Assembly: GCF_001025175.1 (NCBI RefSeq)
Contig: NZ_AP012324.1
Location: 1,302,001-1,366,000, forward strand
DNA from: Bifidobacterium breve DSM 20213 = JCM 1192
GTDB lineage: Bacteria; Actinomycetota; Actinomycetes; Actinomycetales; Bifidobacteriaceae
Reading direction: 5' to 3'
Length of the DNA: 64,000 nucleotides
In this document: positions 14,925 through 24,217 of the stretch, piece after piece
Layout of the letters: every line of letters begins with the position of its first letter
Position numbering within the stretch: the first letter of the stretch is position 1
Program-made: the position numbers and the translations under genes
Notes under the pieces: model-generated
Database searches by the model: none
What the model was told of the DNA's origin: nothing
What the model saw: only the letters and a program-made list of their open reading frames with translations

Positions 14925-16943
14925 ATGAACCAGCAGGAACAGGCGACGAAAAGCGCCGCGATCTTCCAGGACACCATCAACGGAACCAACGACCCGACAC
15001 CATGGCCGGTGACCATGTGGGCCTCGTCCGGCGACACGATCTGGACGGCCGGCACGGCAAGGACTGTCGGCGAGGACTCGGTGGGCATGATCTACGGTCC
15101 TGGCGACACCATCGTTCACCGGAACACAATCGCCGGCGACACCACCCGCGCCACCGAATCCTTCGCCATCCGACCGGCGGACGGGCAAAGCCCGATGGAC
15201 GCGATGCTCGCGGGCATCGAACAATGGAACCACCGCCATCCCGACCGGTGGGACACCGTGACAACGCCGGGCCAGTACCGCATGACGGATCCGACGACGG
15301 GACGGCCTCTCCCGATGGGATGGAGCGCCAGCCTCGCCGCAGCCGCGTCCGCAGCGGGCCGGCTCGACCCCGACCTGCTCCAGGCCAGCCTCATGCAGAA
15401 CGCGGTCGAGCACGAGCCGCGCCCCTGCGTATTCTTCCTGGAGGACAACGGATACGACCTCATGGTCTTCTCCTGGCATCGAAACCAGCAGGGACTGTTC
15501 GACGCGATGAGCTTCAAGCACCTGCAATACGACGACCTGAGCATGCAGGTCACCACCATCAACCACAGCGAGGACATGAGCGAGTCCTTCCCCGCCAAAA
15601 CCATGAGCGACGGCGAACTGCTCACCCAAAGCCGCATCTACCGGGATGAATACCAGCACTGGCGCGAACAGGACGGCGGACCAGTCGCCCACGGCATGAC
15701 CGGCCGCGCCATGCGCAGCGGACTGCTCAAACCAGGACTGGAACAGAAGCCACTGCTGAACCTGAACGACGGTCGACGCGCCCCGGACTGGGACGAGTTC
15801 ACCGACCAGGCCGCCATGGCCATCCTCCAGGGCCGACCCATCTCACCGACGCCAGCGCTCCCCCAACAGGAACAACCAGCGCAGGCCACCGACCCCGCCG
15901 CCGCGACACAGACACCGGCTCGGACGGCCGCGACGACAAAACAGGTCTGGCCGAACGCGTGGGTGACGAACAGGCTCGCGCACACCTATATATTGCGCGC
16001 GAAGGACGGACGCGACTGGCCGAAGATGATCGTCGGACTCCCCCGCGGCACCGCCATCGACGGACAGGACCTGACCGGCTGGGCCACCGACATGTTCATG
16101 AGCGGAAAGAACCAAAAGCAGAAGAACGAGGGACGGGCCGTCAACCTCAGATTCAAACCAGACACCCCGGTCGAACTGTTCACCGGCCGCGGCACGGAAC
16201 GCCGCACCATGCATGTCGACCCGCAGACGCTCGTCCAGGCGATCATCGACGCGCAGAAACGCAACCGCGACGTCGAGGAGACGCTCGACACGGCATCGGT
16301 GGAACTCGCCTCGAAAACCGTAGAGGAATCCTGGCCGCAAATCAGTCGCATGCAGGGCCGGTTCACGGAATACCAGCGCGCTGGCACGTACAAGCCGGCC
16401 GTCGCAATGAAATGGGCGCGCCGACTCGTCGACCGGACCGCCGAAACGGACGAAGGACTGTGGACCAACCGCCAACGCCGCCAGGCCGCCGGACTGCTCA
16501 TCCAGGAACTCGCCGGCACACAGGAACCGACGCAGGACAGAGACAAAACGGCGAGCCGGCCAACCGTCGAACAGGACGCGGAGGCGACGGACACGCCACG
16601 GAAAACGGAGCCGACCACGTCGACGGAACAGGGACGGGACCACGACGAAGCCGGCTCGCCGGCCCTGGCCGCCGTCACGGAGACGAAAGCCGAATCACTG
16701 GAGACGACGAGGCACGACAAACCGGAACGACGGCACACGGACCTGAAGTCAACGCTTGACCGGTTCCGGACCAGGCTCAGGGAGAACCTCGACGGATTCA
16801 ACACAGCCATGCCCGCACCCGGCCTCAACCAGCTGGACGAGCCCACGCCGGAACAAGGCCGCGACCTCGACCGGTCGGAACCGGAACGCCCGGCGCCCGA
16901 GCGGGAGCAGCCCGCGTCCAAGTGCCACGGACTGGGACTGTAG
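14925..16943 (+). CDS. Large conjugation-operon protein, unknown
   Basis: 672 residues, ATG 14925 after GAAAGGAAACC, 12 bp after the PcfB-like gene. There is a globular N-terminal half (PWPVTMWASSGDTIWTAG..., HRHPDRWDTV), a proline/threonine-rich linker, a second globular part around residues 340-470 (WVTNRLAHTYILRAKDGRDW; TPVELFTGRGTERRTMHVD), and a disordered tail. Near residue 608 it has TLDRFRTRLRENLDGF, the motif shared with the genes before and after it. I recognise no family. Its place between the PcfB-like gene and the coupling protein suggests a role in substrate processing. Confidence 0.6.
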   Translation: MNQQEQATKSAAIFQDTINGTNDPTPWPVTMWASSGDTIWTAGTARTVGEDSVGMIYGPGDTIVHRNTIAGDTTRATESFAIRPADGQSPMDAMLAGIEQWNHRHPDRWDTVTTPGQYRMTDPTTGRPLPMGWSASLAAAASAAGRLDPDLLQASLMQNAVEHEPRPCVFFLEDNGYDLMVFSWHRNQQGLFDAMSFKHLQYDDLSMQVTTINHSEDMSESFPAKTMSDGELLTQSRIYRDEYQHWREQDGGPVAHGMTGRAMRSGLLKPGLEQKPLLNLNDGRRAPDWDEFTDQAAMAILQGRPISPTPALPQQEQPAQATDPAAATQTPARTAATTKQVWPNAWVTNRLAHTYILRAKDGRDWPKMIVGLPRGTAIDGQDLTGWATDMFMSGKNQKQKNEGRAVNLRFKPDTPVELFTGRGTERRTMHVDPQTLVQAIIDAQKRNRDVEETLDTASVELASKTVEESWPQISRMQGRFTEYQRAGTYKPAVAMKWARRLVDRTAETDEGLWTNRQRRQAAGLLIQELAGTQEPTQDRDKTASRPTVEQDAEATDTPRKTEPTTSTEQGRDHDEAGSPALAAVTETKAESLETTRHDKPERRHTDLKSTLDRFRTRLRENLDGFNTAMPAPGLNQLDEPTPEQGRDLDRSEPERPAPEREQPASKCHGLGL

Positions 16944-16961
16944 GCCCCACACCCACTGTAG

Positions 16962-16985
16962 GGGCGGCGCGCTTCCGCGCCGCCC
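16962..16985 (+). promoter_or_regulatory. Intercistronic hairpin
   Basis: GGGCGGCGCG and CGCGCCGCCC (10-bp stem) surround a CTTC tetraloop. There is no T-run after it, so it may stabilise or partly attenuate the mob transcript and not end it. Confidence 0.5.
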
Positions 16986-17020
16986 TGCATTCATTCCACA
17001 CGAAGGAACAGAGGACACGC

Positions 17021-17326
17021 ATGACAACAGAAGCAAACGACCGGCCGGAACCCGTCATCTGGTTCGAGGGCACTCTCATCAGGGATCCGCAGCCGCACGG
17101 AGGGCAGGACGACTGGCTGCTCGAGACACTGGCCGATGCCGACGGGCCGAAGATCACCATCCATGCCAGCGGCGAGGATCACTCGGCGAACATCCGCGAC
17201 AACGCGCACAGGGGATCTCGCCTCATAGTCAAAGGCACCGCGGGAGACGAGGGTTCCGGCGTCGATATCGAGGCCACGAGCCTCGCGGTCGATCCCAGCC
17301 ACGACGAGCCGGACGGGGAGCAATGA
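17021..17326 (+). CDS. SSB-like OB-fold protein (tentative)
   Basis: 101 residues from ATG 17021. The order of elements fits a short OB-fold single-strand-binding protein: FEGTLIRDPQPHGG at the start (compare the G-x-L-x-x-D-P of SSB), a central KITIHASGEDHSANIR, then GSRLIVKGTAGDEG and VDIEATSLAVDP as the closing strands. No acidic DDDIPF-type tail is present, although the end is acidic (HDEPDGEQ). It may coat transferred DNA strands. The stop overlaps the next start (ATGA), so the two are coupled. The fold call is by pattern only. Confidence 0.5.
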   Translation: MTTEANDRPEPVIWFEGTLIRDPQPHGGQDDWLLETLADADGPKITIHASGEDHSANIRDNAHRGSRLIVKGTAGDEGSGVDIEATSLAVDPSHDEPDGEQ

Positions 17327-17643
17327 CACGGACCACCGTCAGCGGGATCAGACCGGACAAGACCGGCACCGGCGAATGGATCGACATCAACAGTCACGTC
17401 GGCCGGCTCATGTCCACGATCATGGCCGGCGGCCGGCCGTTCAGCATCGACGTCACGCCGGCCGGCATGACCATCGTCACGCCCCTCCTATCCCCGGCAG
17501 TCGGCCCGGACACGGAAGCGGCCGGCGGGGACGACTCCAAGATCGGAACGGACCCGCACGGAGAGCGGATCACCAGCAGGAAGACGCTGTACGAGCGGTT
17601 CAAAACCAAACTCAAAGCAAACCTCGACGAAAGAAAACAATAG
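17323..17643 (+). CDS. Small conjugation-operon protein with shared C-terminal motif
   Basis: 106 residues, start overlapping the preceding stop. The N-terminal half has WIDINSHVGRLMSTIMAGG and ends with TLYERFKTKLKANLDERKQ, the third copy of the RF(K/R)T(R/K)L...NL motif in three of four successive proteins. The coupling protein gene follows after 12 bp. No named domain. Confidence 0.55.
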   Translation: MTRTTVSGIRPDKTGTGEWIDINSHVGRLMSTIMAGGRPFSIDVTPAGMTIVTPLLSPAVGPDTEAAGGDDSKIGTDPHGERITSRKTLYERFKTKLKANLDERKQ

Positions 17644-17655
17644 AAAGGAACAACC

Positions 17656-19488
17656 ATGGAACGAATAAGAGGAATCGTCATCAAGACGCTGACCGTCCTA
17701 GCGGGATTCTGGCTCGCCGACCTCGCAGCCGCACGCATCCAGGACGGCATCGCGACCGGCGAAAGCGTGGAACGGATCATGGACGGCATGACGACCATGC
17801 TCCAGCATCCGACCGCCCTGGGATTCGATCGGGCCAGCCTCCTGTGCGGACTGGGCGGCGCGTGCGCTGTCGGCCTGTTCCACCTTTACCGGTGGAGCAT
17901 GAGACGCAACTGGAGGGACGGCGAGGAGTACGGGTCCGCACGCTGGTCCACCAGCCGGGAGATGGCCCCGTATACCGACGGCGATACCAGGCAGAACCTC
18001 CAGATGACAGCCACCGAGGGCCTAAGCCTTGACGCGCAGGCCACGCGACGCAACCTCAACACCACCGTGATTGGCGGATCCGGTTCAGGCAAGACCGCCA
18101 CGCACGTCATCCCCAACATCCTCAAGGGCAGCATGAACTACACATGCACCGATCCGAAGGGCGAACTCTACGCGAAGACCGGCGGAAAACTGGAGAAGAT
18201 GGGCTACACGGTCAAACAGCTCGACCTGGTGGACCTGACCAGCGAGACGAAATTCAACCCGATGCGATACATCGACCCCGACAAGCCCGACGTGGCGATC
18301 ATGCGCCTGGTCACCAACATCATGGACAACACCAACGGCTCCACACCCAAGGAGCACCAGACCGACGACTTCTGGACCAAATCCGAACGCAGCCTGCTGA
18401 CCGCGCTCACCGCGTTCGTCTATTACCTGCCCGACGACATCCTCGAGGACTGCCTGCACATCGACGCCGGACAGACCCTCAACGCGGTCGCCGACATGCG
18501 CGATCTGCTCGAGGCCAGCGAACAGGACGAGACCAAGGAAAGCCAGGTCGACGCCGTCGCCCGGACCGCCACGGAGATCTATGAGGAGACCCGCGCCGAA
18601 TGGAATCGCGATGGCGCGGACCACAACGATCCGGACCTGCGCGAGGCATGGCGTCTCGCCCAGGGCCTGAAGTTCGCGGCCCGCCAGTACAGGCCCTTCA
18701 CCCAGGGCGCGGGAGAGACCAAGAAGGGCATCATCATCAGCCTCGGCGTGCGTCTCGCCCCATTGACAGTCGGCCCGGTCCGGGAGATCCTCTCCGACGA
18801 CAACCTCTGTATCGACCGGATCGGCGGATACGCGGACGAGCACAAGGGCGGATACAGGCATCCCAACGGGAAGACGGCCATCTTCCTCGCCCTGCCCGAC
18901 GAGGACCCGACATTCAACTTTTTGGCCGCGATCTTCTACCAATGCCTGTTCGACAGCATCATCCGCCGCTGCCGCACCTACCCCGGCGAATGCCTCGCCA
19001 CGCCATTGCACTGCTTCCTCGATGAGTTCGCCAACGTGGGACGCATCCCCAACTTCGACAAGCTCATCGCCACGATCCGCTCGCGCAAGGTCAGCGTCAG
19101 TATCATCCTCCAGACCATCGCCCAGCTCAAGACGATGTACAAGGACTCGTGGGAGACCATCGTAGGCAACTGTGACTCGGTGCTGTTCCTCGGCGGCAAC
19201 GAGCAGTCCACCACCGAATGGCTCAGCAAGCTGCTCGGCAAGGAGACCATCGACATCCGCACCACCAGCGACTCCAAGGGCGTGTCCGGCAGCCACACCA
19301 CCAACTACCAGCGCACCGGCCGCGAACTCCTCACGCCAGACGAGCTCGCGCAATTGGACAACGACAAATGCATCTACAACCTGCGAGGACTGCACCCGTT
19401 CCTCAGCCGCAAAGCATGGCCCAACACCAGCATCCCCAAACCCAAATCAAAACTCAAGCACTCCAAAGGATGGAGGAAAGCAGCATGA
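17656..19488 (+). CDS. Type IV coupling protein (VirD4/TraG)
   Basis: A 610-residue AAA+-like ATPase that links the relaxosome to the channel. Two N-terminal membrane helices (residues about 8-28 and 58-75) are followed by the cytoplasmic motor. Walker A GGSGSGKT is near residue 141, the TraG box TDPKGELYAKTGG follows, and Walker B LDEFANVGRIPNF is near 455. The length fits short Gram-positive VirD4 proteins. It ends the rightward transfer operon; the next gene overlaps its stop by 4 nt. Confidence 0.95.
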   Translation: MERIRGIVIKTLTVLAGFWLADLAAARIQDGIATGESVERIMDGMTTMLQHPTALGFDRASLLCGLGGACAVGLFHLYRWSMRRNWRDGEEYGSARWSTSREMAPYTDGDTRQNLQMTATEGLSLDAQATRRNLNTTVIGGSGSGKTATHVIPNILKGSMNYTCTDPKGELYAKTGGKLEKMGYTVKQLDLVDLTSETKFNPMRYIDPDKPDVAIMRLVTNIMDNTNGSTPKEHQTDDFWTKSERSLLTALTAFVYYLPDDILEDCLHIDAGQTLNAVADMRDLLEASEQDETKESQVDAVARTATEIYEETRAEWNRDGADHNDPDLREAWRLAQGLKFAARQYRPFTQGAGETKKGIIISLGVRLAPLTVGPVREILSDDNLCIDRIGGYADEHKGGYRHPNGKTAIFLALPDEDPTFNFLAAIFYQCLFDSIIRRCRTYPGECLATPLHCFLDEFANVGRIPNFDKLIATIRSRKVSVSIILQTIAQLKTMYKDSWETIVGNCDSVLFLGGNEQSTTEWLSKLLGKETIDIRTTSDSKGVSGSHTTNYQRTGRELLTPDELAQLDNDKCIYNLRGLHPFLSRKAWPNTSIPKPKSKLKHSKGWRKAA

Positions 19489-20108
19489 GGAAACCCGACA
19501 CCGACGAAACCATAGGGAACAACGTCCACGGCATAAGGATCGCACGGCGCATATCAATGCAAGAGGCTGTGAACGGCATGAGGGAACTCGGACACAGCTG
19601 GAGCAAAACCACTTTGTTCAGCATCGAGCACAACACCCGCCGCCTACTGGCATCAGAAGCATTTGATTTTCTCATCTGCCTTGGATATGACCCCGAAAAA
19701 GACCTCATGCTGATCTTTGGTGAGCCGCCGTCCCCAGCTGACTATTCCATACAACGCTGCGGCCGATGCGCCACCAAGGTAGAAGACGCCTGGAACGTTT
19801 ATCTCGGAGCTCTGGAAGTCGCCGAAAAGTCGCTCACAGCAGAAACAGAAAAAGGCGAAATCACCAAAGAATATGCCGATGCACAACAGAAGAAGCTGCG
19901 GACTTGGGAAAGGTCGATGAGCGAGGCAATCAAAAAAAAAGACGCTCTGAACACGGCACAGGCACGATATCGCTCAAAACAAGTTAATCATTTATATGTT
20001 TCTCTCATATCATGCGACGGATACGAGTTAGATGCCGACAATGGACAAACCCGAAGCATCCACATAATTATGACAAGGTGTTGTTACCCTCGTCACTTAT
20101 TTGACTAA
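19485..20108 (+). CDS. HTH-like protein, unknown
   Basis: 207 residues, start overlapping the coupling-protein stop (ATGA). The N-terminal 75 residues suggest an XRE-like fold (HGIRIARRISMQEAVNGMRE, then SWSKTTLFSIEHNTRRL). The middle has CGRC and a long lysine-rich helical part (KEYADAQQKKLRTWERSMSE). Base use becomes AT-rich from here, matching the methylase cargo. The last 13 codons overlap the end of the convergent methylase gene. It may regulate the cargo. Confidence 0.6.
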   Translation: MRKPDTDETIGNNVHGIRIARRISMQEAVNGMRELGHSWSKTTLFSIEHNTRRLLASEAFDFLICLGYDPEKDLMLIFGEPPSPADYSIQRCGRCATKVEDAWNVYLGALEVAEKSLTAETEKGEITKEYADAQQKKLRTWERSMSEAIKKKDALNTAQARYRSKQVNHLYVSLISCDGYELDADNGQTRSIHIIMTRCCYPRHLFD

Positions 20109-21033
20109 GAGTCACGTTGGCATATGATTGCATGGTCATCTTTCTCGATGCAAACATATATTCAGAATAGTAGCCTCTTTTATTCGCTGAATAAGCTATC
20201 TGATATTCATATTGTTTAACGTTCTTATCGGAATACAACCTGCATATTTGAGGCGCTTTGTCATAAGTGAGTATCCAGTTCCAATCCGGCTCAGCGACGA
20301 GGCGCTTCGCAACCAGAGAGTGGATGGTTTCGGTTGCATATGAATTATAAAGATTCCGTCCCTGCACATAGTAAGGAGGATCCGCAAATATGAGACTGTT
20401 CTTCATATCGCAGAATTTGCCATCAGAAAGCAATTTGAAGAAATGGCTGGCCTCTAGGTTGCTAACAGTGATTCTCTCTTTTTCCGCTGCTATTCGCTCT
20501 ATCCTCTTCTTGAGTGTGCTTTTGTTAAATCGAGAAGAAATGTTGTATTTCCCGTCTTGGGCGGCACCTCCTATCGGCCCACCTTTGATGACACCACTTA
20601 CGTTCATGCGATTAAGCATGAAGAAGTCGAATCCTTTCCGTCGAATATCCGAATAATGGTTGAAATCGTATCTTTTCCTGATAGCCTTCCAGTATTCCGA
20701 GTACTTCGAAGATTGAGCCGTGGGTTTTTCATCCGAATAGTCAAAGGGGACGCGGTCGATTTCACGTAGCAGATATTCGGGTTCGTTGACAAGAGAATAC
20801 CAAAACGAATATACGCCGTCATCAAGGTCGTTGATAATAACTGCATCTACACGACCCGACAACAAAAGATTGATAGCAACGCCTGCTCCGCCTGCAAAAG
20901 GCTCGATATAGGTTCCGGTTATATGGTTAGTCTCCAACACGTTTGCCACGAAACGTGTGATTTTGCCTTTCCCGCCGGGGTATCGCAACGGGGTATTGGA
21001 ACCATTTGTCAGCTTACTTTGCGCCATAAACAT
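20068..21033 (-). CDS. Dam-type N6-adenine DNA methyltransferase
   Basis: 321 residues of the D12 class. The SAM-binding motif I is YIEPFAGGAGVAI (near residue 43), preceded by PLRYPGGKGKI, and the catalytic motif IV is ADPPYY (near 217). The product would methylate adenine in a short, unknown target. The gene is clearly AT-richer than the rest of the ICE, and no Shine-Dalgarno site is evident before ATG 21033 (ATG 21027 is an alternative). It follows the ParB-like gene with a 42-bp gap on the same strand. No restriction endonuclease is adjacent. Confidence 0.92.
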   Translation of the reverse strand: MFMAQSKLTNGSNTPLRYPGGKGKITRFVANVLETNHITGTYIEPFAGGAGVAINLLLSGRVDAVIINDLDDGVYSFWYSLVNEPEYLLREIDRVPFDYSDEKPTAQSSKYSEYWKAIRKRYDFNHYSDIRRKGFDFFMLNRMNVSGVIKGGPIGGAAQDGKYNISSRFNKSTLKKRIERIAAEKERITVSNLEASHFFKLLSDGKFCDMKNSLIFADPPYYVQGRNLYNSYATETIHSLVAKRLVAEPDWNWILTYDKAPQICRLYSDKNVKQYEYQIAYSANKRGYYSEYMFASRKMTMQSYANVTLSQISDEGNNTLS

Positions 21034-21075
21034 GAATGATATTAGAAGATTCCCATTTTGGCCAGTTCGTTCGAG

Positions 21076-22476
21076 TCATACACCCTGTTTTTTGAACTGC
21101 ACATATTGCTGACAGAGCATAGCAAACAATACCGCATCATTCGACAGCCTCATGATGGTATCTATGTCGTAATCCTTCATAGACTTGTGCGACCCAAGCG
21201 ATGAGTATTCAACGGACTCTCCGAAATCGGTATTTTCGATTACATTATGAGCCTCTTGGTAGGTGTCGAATACAATCCTCCCGGCCTGCAGATAGTCTTG
21301 GAATTTGTTGTTTTTAAACAGGCTATGGACATATGAGACGTTCTCTTTATGCTTTGCGCTGACCCCTGTGTTGGGAAGATGAATCTCATTGCAGGATTTG
21401 TCCAATGCAAGAAGGGACAGTTCGAAGATCACACGTATCGCCGGCGCAATCAAGAATGCTTTCGCCCATCTTTTGGTGCTGTCGTCCTCCAGTACTCCAT
21501 ATGCGTTCAAAGCGGAAAGCATAAAGTTCGTGTCTTCGAATTCCGGCGCGTCGGTCATCCATTCCGGATTGTTGTACATCGCACCAAGGTGCCGGTCTCG
21601 ATTTGTGGCGAACTTGCTGGCGAAATCATGATTGAGGCGTTTCGCGGCAAGTCTTGGCGACCTGACCGTTCCTTGTCCTTTTTCCTGAAGAGGAATGATT
21701 ATGTCCTGCTTGATGACATCGTTATTGAGGCGTGAAATAAGGGTGCCGTTCTCTTGACAATATCCCTTAACCTCATCAGCCAGTTCTTTGACTTTGTCCA
21801 GTTGCTCGGGGGTTATTATATCCGGATTCTTGATATCAAGATATTCCTTGACCGGAGCCGAGTTGAAAACCCTTCTCGTGCTGGTCGTAGCGTTCGAACC
21901 TCCGAGATAGCTTGTCAAGGAATCTCCAAACTGATTCTGGAACGGCGTTTCAAGCTTGTCCGAAAACGTCTGCCTTCCTGAGAAGCGGGCTTTGGCCTCA
22001 GTGCTCCATGGAATCGTGCCGGCACCGTCCTGAGGGCCGTTGTGCTTTCGATTGAGGATTTCCCTCAGCTTATCCTGTTCATTGTCACCGAAAACAACGA
22101 TGTCCAGACTGCTCGGAATGTTCTGCGGATATTCCGCAACAAGGTTCTTCAATCTCTTGTAATCTCGGTCATCAAGAAGTTCACGGTAACAATCTGGGTT
22201 TTGCAGCAATTTGATTGCAGACAATCTCCTATTCGCATCGTGAATCACATACTTGTCGCCGGCCCTTGTCGCAAGGATCGGCTCAACATCGTTCTGATAG
22301 CCATTCTCCGCTATTGACGATGCAAGATTCATCAATTGCCGCTTTGATGTCGATTGAGACTGTGCACTGAAGTTATAGATTTTATTGAGTTCATCCATCT
22401 GGTCGATTGATGGTTCAACTCTCGGGTTCGTCTCCCAGAGACATAAATCCGATACATTGACATTTATACGTTCCAT
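21076..22476 (-). CDS. ParB/Srx-domain protein paired with the methylase
   Basis: 466 residues. The N-terminal ~120 residues match the ParB/sulfiredoxin-like fold: LWETNPRVEPSIDQMDE, LASSIAENGYQNDVEPIL, then VIHDANRRLSAIKLL (compare G-N-R-R of ParB CTPases and related nucleases). The rest, about 340 residues, is helical without a recognised domain. It is AT-rich like the downstream methylase, and the two form a leftward pair. ParB-like proteins paired with a Dam methylase occur in mobile elements and may act in anti-restriction or phage defence; here this is inference. Not the partner of the ParA at 38364, which has its own RHH partner. Confidence 0.65.
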   Translation of the reverse strand: MERINVNVSDLCLWETNPRVEPSIDQMDELNKIYNFSAQSQSTSKRQLMNLASSIAENGYQNDVEPILATRAGDKYVIHDANRRLSAIKLLQNPDCYRELLDDRDYKRLKNLVAEYPQNIPSSLDIVVFGDNEQDKLREILNRKHNGPQDGAGTIPWSTEAKARFSGRQTFSDKLETPFQNQFGDSLTSYLGGSNATTSTRRVFNSAPVKEYLDIKNPDIITPEQLDKVKELADEVKGYCQENGTLISRLNNDVIKQDIIIPLQEKGQGTVRSPRLAAKRLNHDFASKFATNRDRHLGAMYNNPEWMTDAPEFEDTNFMLSALNAYGVLEDDSTKRWAKAFLIAPAIRVIFELSLLALDKSCNEIHLPNTGVSAKHKENVSYVHSLFKNNKFQDYLQAGRIVFDTYQEAHNVIENTDFGESVEYSSLGSHKSMKDYDIDTIMRLSNDAVLFAMLCQQYVQFKKQGV

Positions 22477-22607
22477 AAATAGTTCCTCCGCTCCACCGAA
22501 ACAAACTCAATTCATTACCTTATCCTATGTCCAATGATATCCCCAGACCTCAGTGTTATCCTCTCCCCGTTATCTAATTGAAAGTACAACACACCCGTTA
22601 GACTCAG

Positions 22608-22793
22608 CTTGATGATCCCGAACACCGCGCACGCTTGGAGGAGCTGTGCCGGCGGTTGAGAGCACCCATGCATGAGTCAGTGCAGCCAACATGCGAGGAG
22701 GTCACCGACTGGGTGTGTAACCTCGCGTTGTCCGTCTGCCGGAGGGAGCATGAAGTCTTTGGCTTTCCCTGCGAACGGCCTCGCATTGGCTGA
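22608..22793 (+). pseudogene. Gene-like fragment in the 385-bp gap
   Basis: About 61 codons read as a natural protein (LDDPEHRARLEELCRRLR, later DWVCNLALSVCRREHEVF) after an upstream in-frame stop and with no good start; an internal ATG at about 22671 follows GGAGG loosely. It marks the seam between the AT-rich cargo and the channel block and may be a remnant. The rest of 22477-22861 shows no feature I can support. Confidence 0.3.
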
Positions 22794-22861
22794 CGCTCAT
22801 GAAAGAGCGCGTTCCCGAATCAGTTTCGATGAAGCTCCCGTCACCCATCACCGTTCACGAA

Positions 22862-24217
22862 TCAGAGCCCCGGATCGCTGCCGGGCAAGCCGGTGCCCCC
22901 GTCTGATGGCGCGGGCACGGACCATCCCGGCGAGGCTCCGCCCGTATTGGTGGAGGACGACGAGCCTCCCGAAGACGGACGTCGAACGGTTTCGGAACCG
23001 GATCCGGAACTTCCTTGGGATTGGGATTGGCTTCCTCCCGAATATGAGGGTGTTTGCCGCTGTGGAACCGATTGGGATTGCGATGCCTGCGCCTGCTGCG
23101 CGGCGGCCGCAGCGGCTTCCTGTTCTGCCTTGGCTTTCGCCTCCGCGTCGGCCTTTTCCTTCGCCATCTTCGATTCGTTGACCTCTTTCACGGCTTTTGC
23201 GATGGCGTCCGCGTCGCGTTTTTTGATGGCGTCCAGCAGGCTTGCGCGGGTCTTGTCGTCCGCCACCTTGCCGTCGGTCTGCTTGTACAGCGCGTTCGCG
23301 TCGTCCACGGTCTTGTCGAGTTTGCTGTCGGTGACGGCCTTGGCCGCGGTCTTGAGGTCGGTGAGACGGTTCTTGAGCTCTTTGGTCGTTCTGCGCAGCG
23401 CCGCAGTGGTCCTGTCCACGTCGGATGTGACGGCGTCGGGCGCGCAGGAACCCTTGATGGTGGACGTCTTTGCGTCCAGGAGCCGATTCAACGCATCAAG
23501 CGTCTTGGGATCCGCGACTTGGCCGCGACTGGTGTCCTTCAATAGTCTGGAGGCTTTGGCCGTGGTCCTGTCCAGGTCGGACTGGATGGTCTTGCGTGTC
23601 GCTTCGGCCGAGTCGCATGCGCTGATTGCGGTCTCATGCGCCTCTTGCCGCACGGCGGCGGCGTGGCGGGTTTTGATTTGCAGTCCCATCCAGGACACGG
23701 CGATGAGGCTCGCGGCCATGACGATCGCGACGAGCGCTTTCCCGACCGGGAAGACGCGACGCACCTTCAGATCGTCGGGGTCGGCCGAGTAAGTGACGGT
23801 CAACCCCGACGATTCCGCTTCCGGTATTGGAGGGATGTCCGCTGTATCCGATTCCAAGTCGGCGATTCGTTCGAGTGCGGCAAAATCGTCGTCGGCGTCC
23901 TTCAGGGCCTTCTCCGCCGGCGCAGACACGGGTTCCTGCCCCGGCTCGTCTTCCGGCGGCAGCGGCGCGGACGGTATGGCGACGCGACGGCGGCCGCGCA
24001 TGGACGCGGGCGGCAGCGGCGCGGCGCCGGCCGTGTCAAAGCCTTGCTCCTGCGCGGTATGCCACCAGTCGGCGAGCTCCGGCCACGCGTGTGGGTGTTC
24101 GGCGATCAGGCGCATCCATGGACGCCAGCCGGGCTCGTTGGCCATGGCGTACAGCTGGTCGTCCGTAAGCTTGGGGCTGAGAATCGGCTCACCCGTCTTC
24201 CTGTCGATCCTGGTCAT
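22862..24217 (-). CDS. Membrane coiled-coil protein with LRV-like N-terminus
   Basis: 451 residues from ATG 24217, which overlaps the stop of a 19-codon ORF. Residues about 12-55 (LTDDQLYAMANEPGWRPW, IAEHPHAWPELADWW) resemble the variant leucine-rich (LRV-type) domain of actinobacteria. One membrane helix (ALVAIVMAASLIAVSWMGL) lies near residue 155. The outer part is a long Lys/Ala/Asp-rich coiled coil with two Cys, then a Ser/Gly/Gln-rich end. A paralogue with the same membrane, coiled-coil and Gly/Ser-tail plan is at 36492-37550. It ends the leftward channel operon and could span the cell wall. Function unknown. Confidence 0.6.
   Translation of the reverse strand: MTRIDRKTGEPILSPKLTDDQLYAMANEPGWRPWMRLIAEHPHAWPELADWWHTAQEQGFDTAGAAPLPPASMRGRRRVAIPSAPLPPEDEPGQEPVSAPAEKALKDADDDFAALERIADLESDTADIPPIPEAESSGLTVTYSADPDDLKVRRVFPVGKALVAIVMAASLIAVSWMGLQIKTRHAAAVRQEAHETAISACDSAEATRKTIQSDLDRTTAKASRLLKDTSRGQVADPKTLDALNRLLDAKTSTIKGSCAPDAVTSDVDRTTAALRRTTKELKNRLTDLKTAAKAVTDSKLDKTVDDANALYKQTDGKVADDKTRASLLDAIKKRDADAIAKAVKEVNESKMAKEKADAEAKAKAEQEAAAAAAQQAQASQSQSVPQRQTPSYSGGSQSQSQGSSGSGSETVRRPSSGGSSSSTNTGGASPGWSVPAPSDGGTGLPGSDPGL

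Noticed and set aside
21076..22476. ParB partner of the ParA at 38364
   Set aside because: It is 16 kb away, in a block of different base composition, and ParA already has an adjacent RHH partner with repeats.
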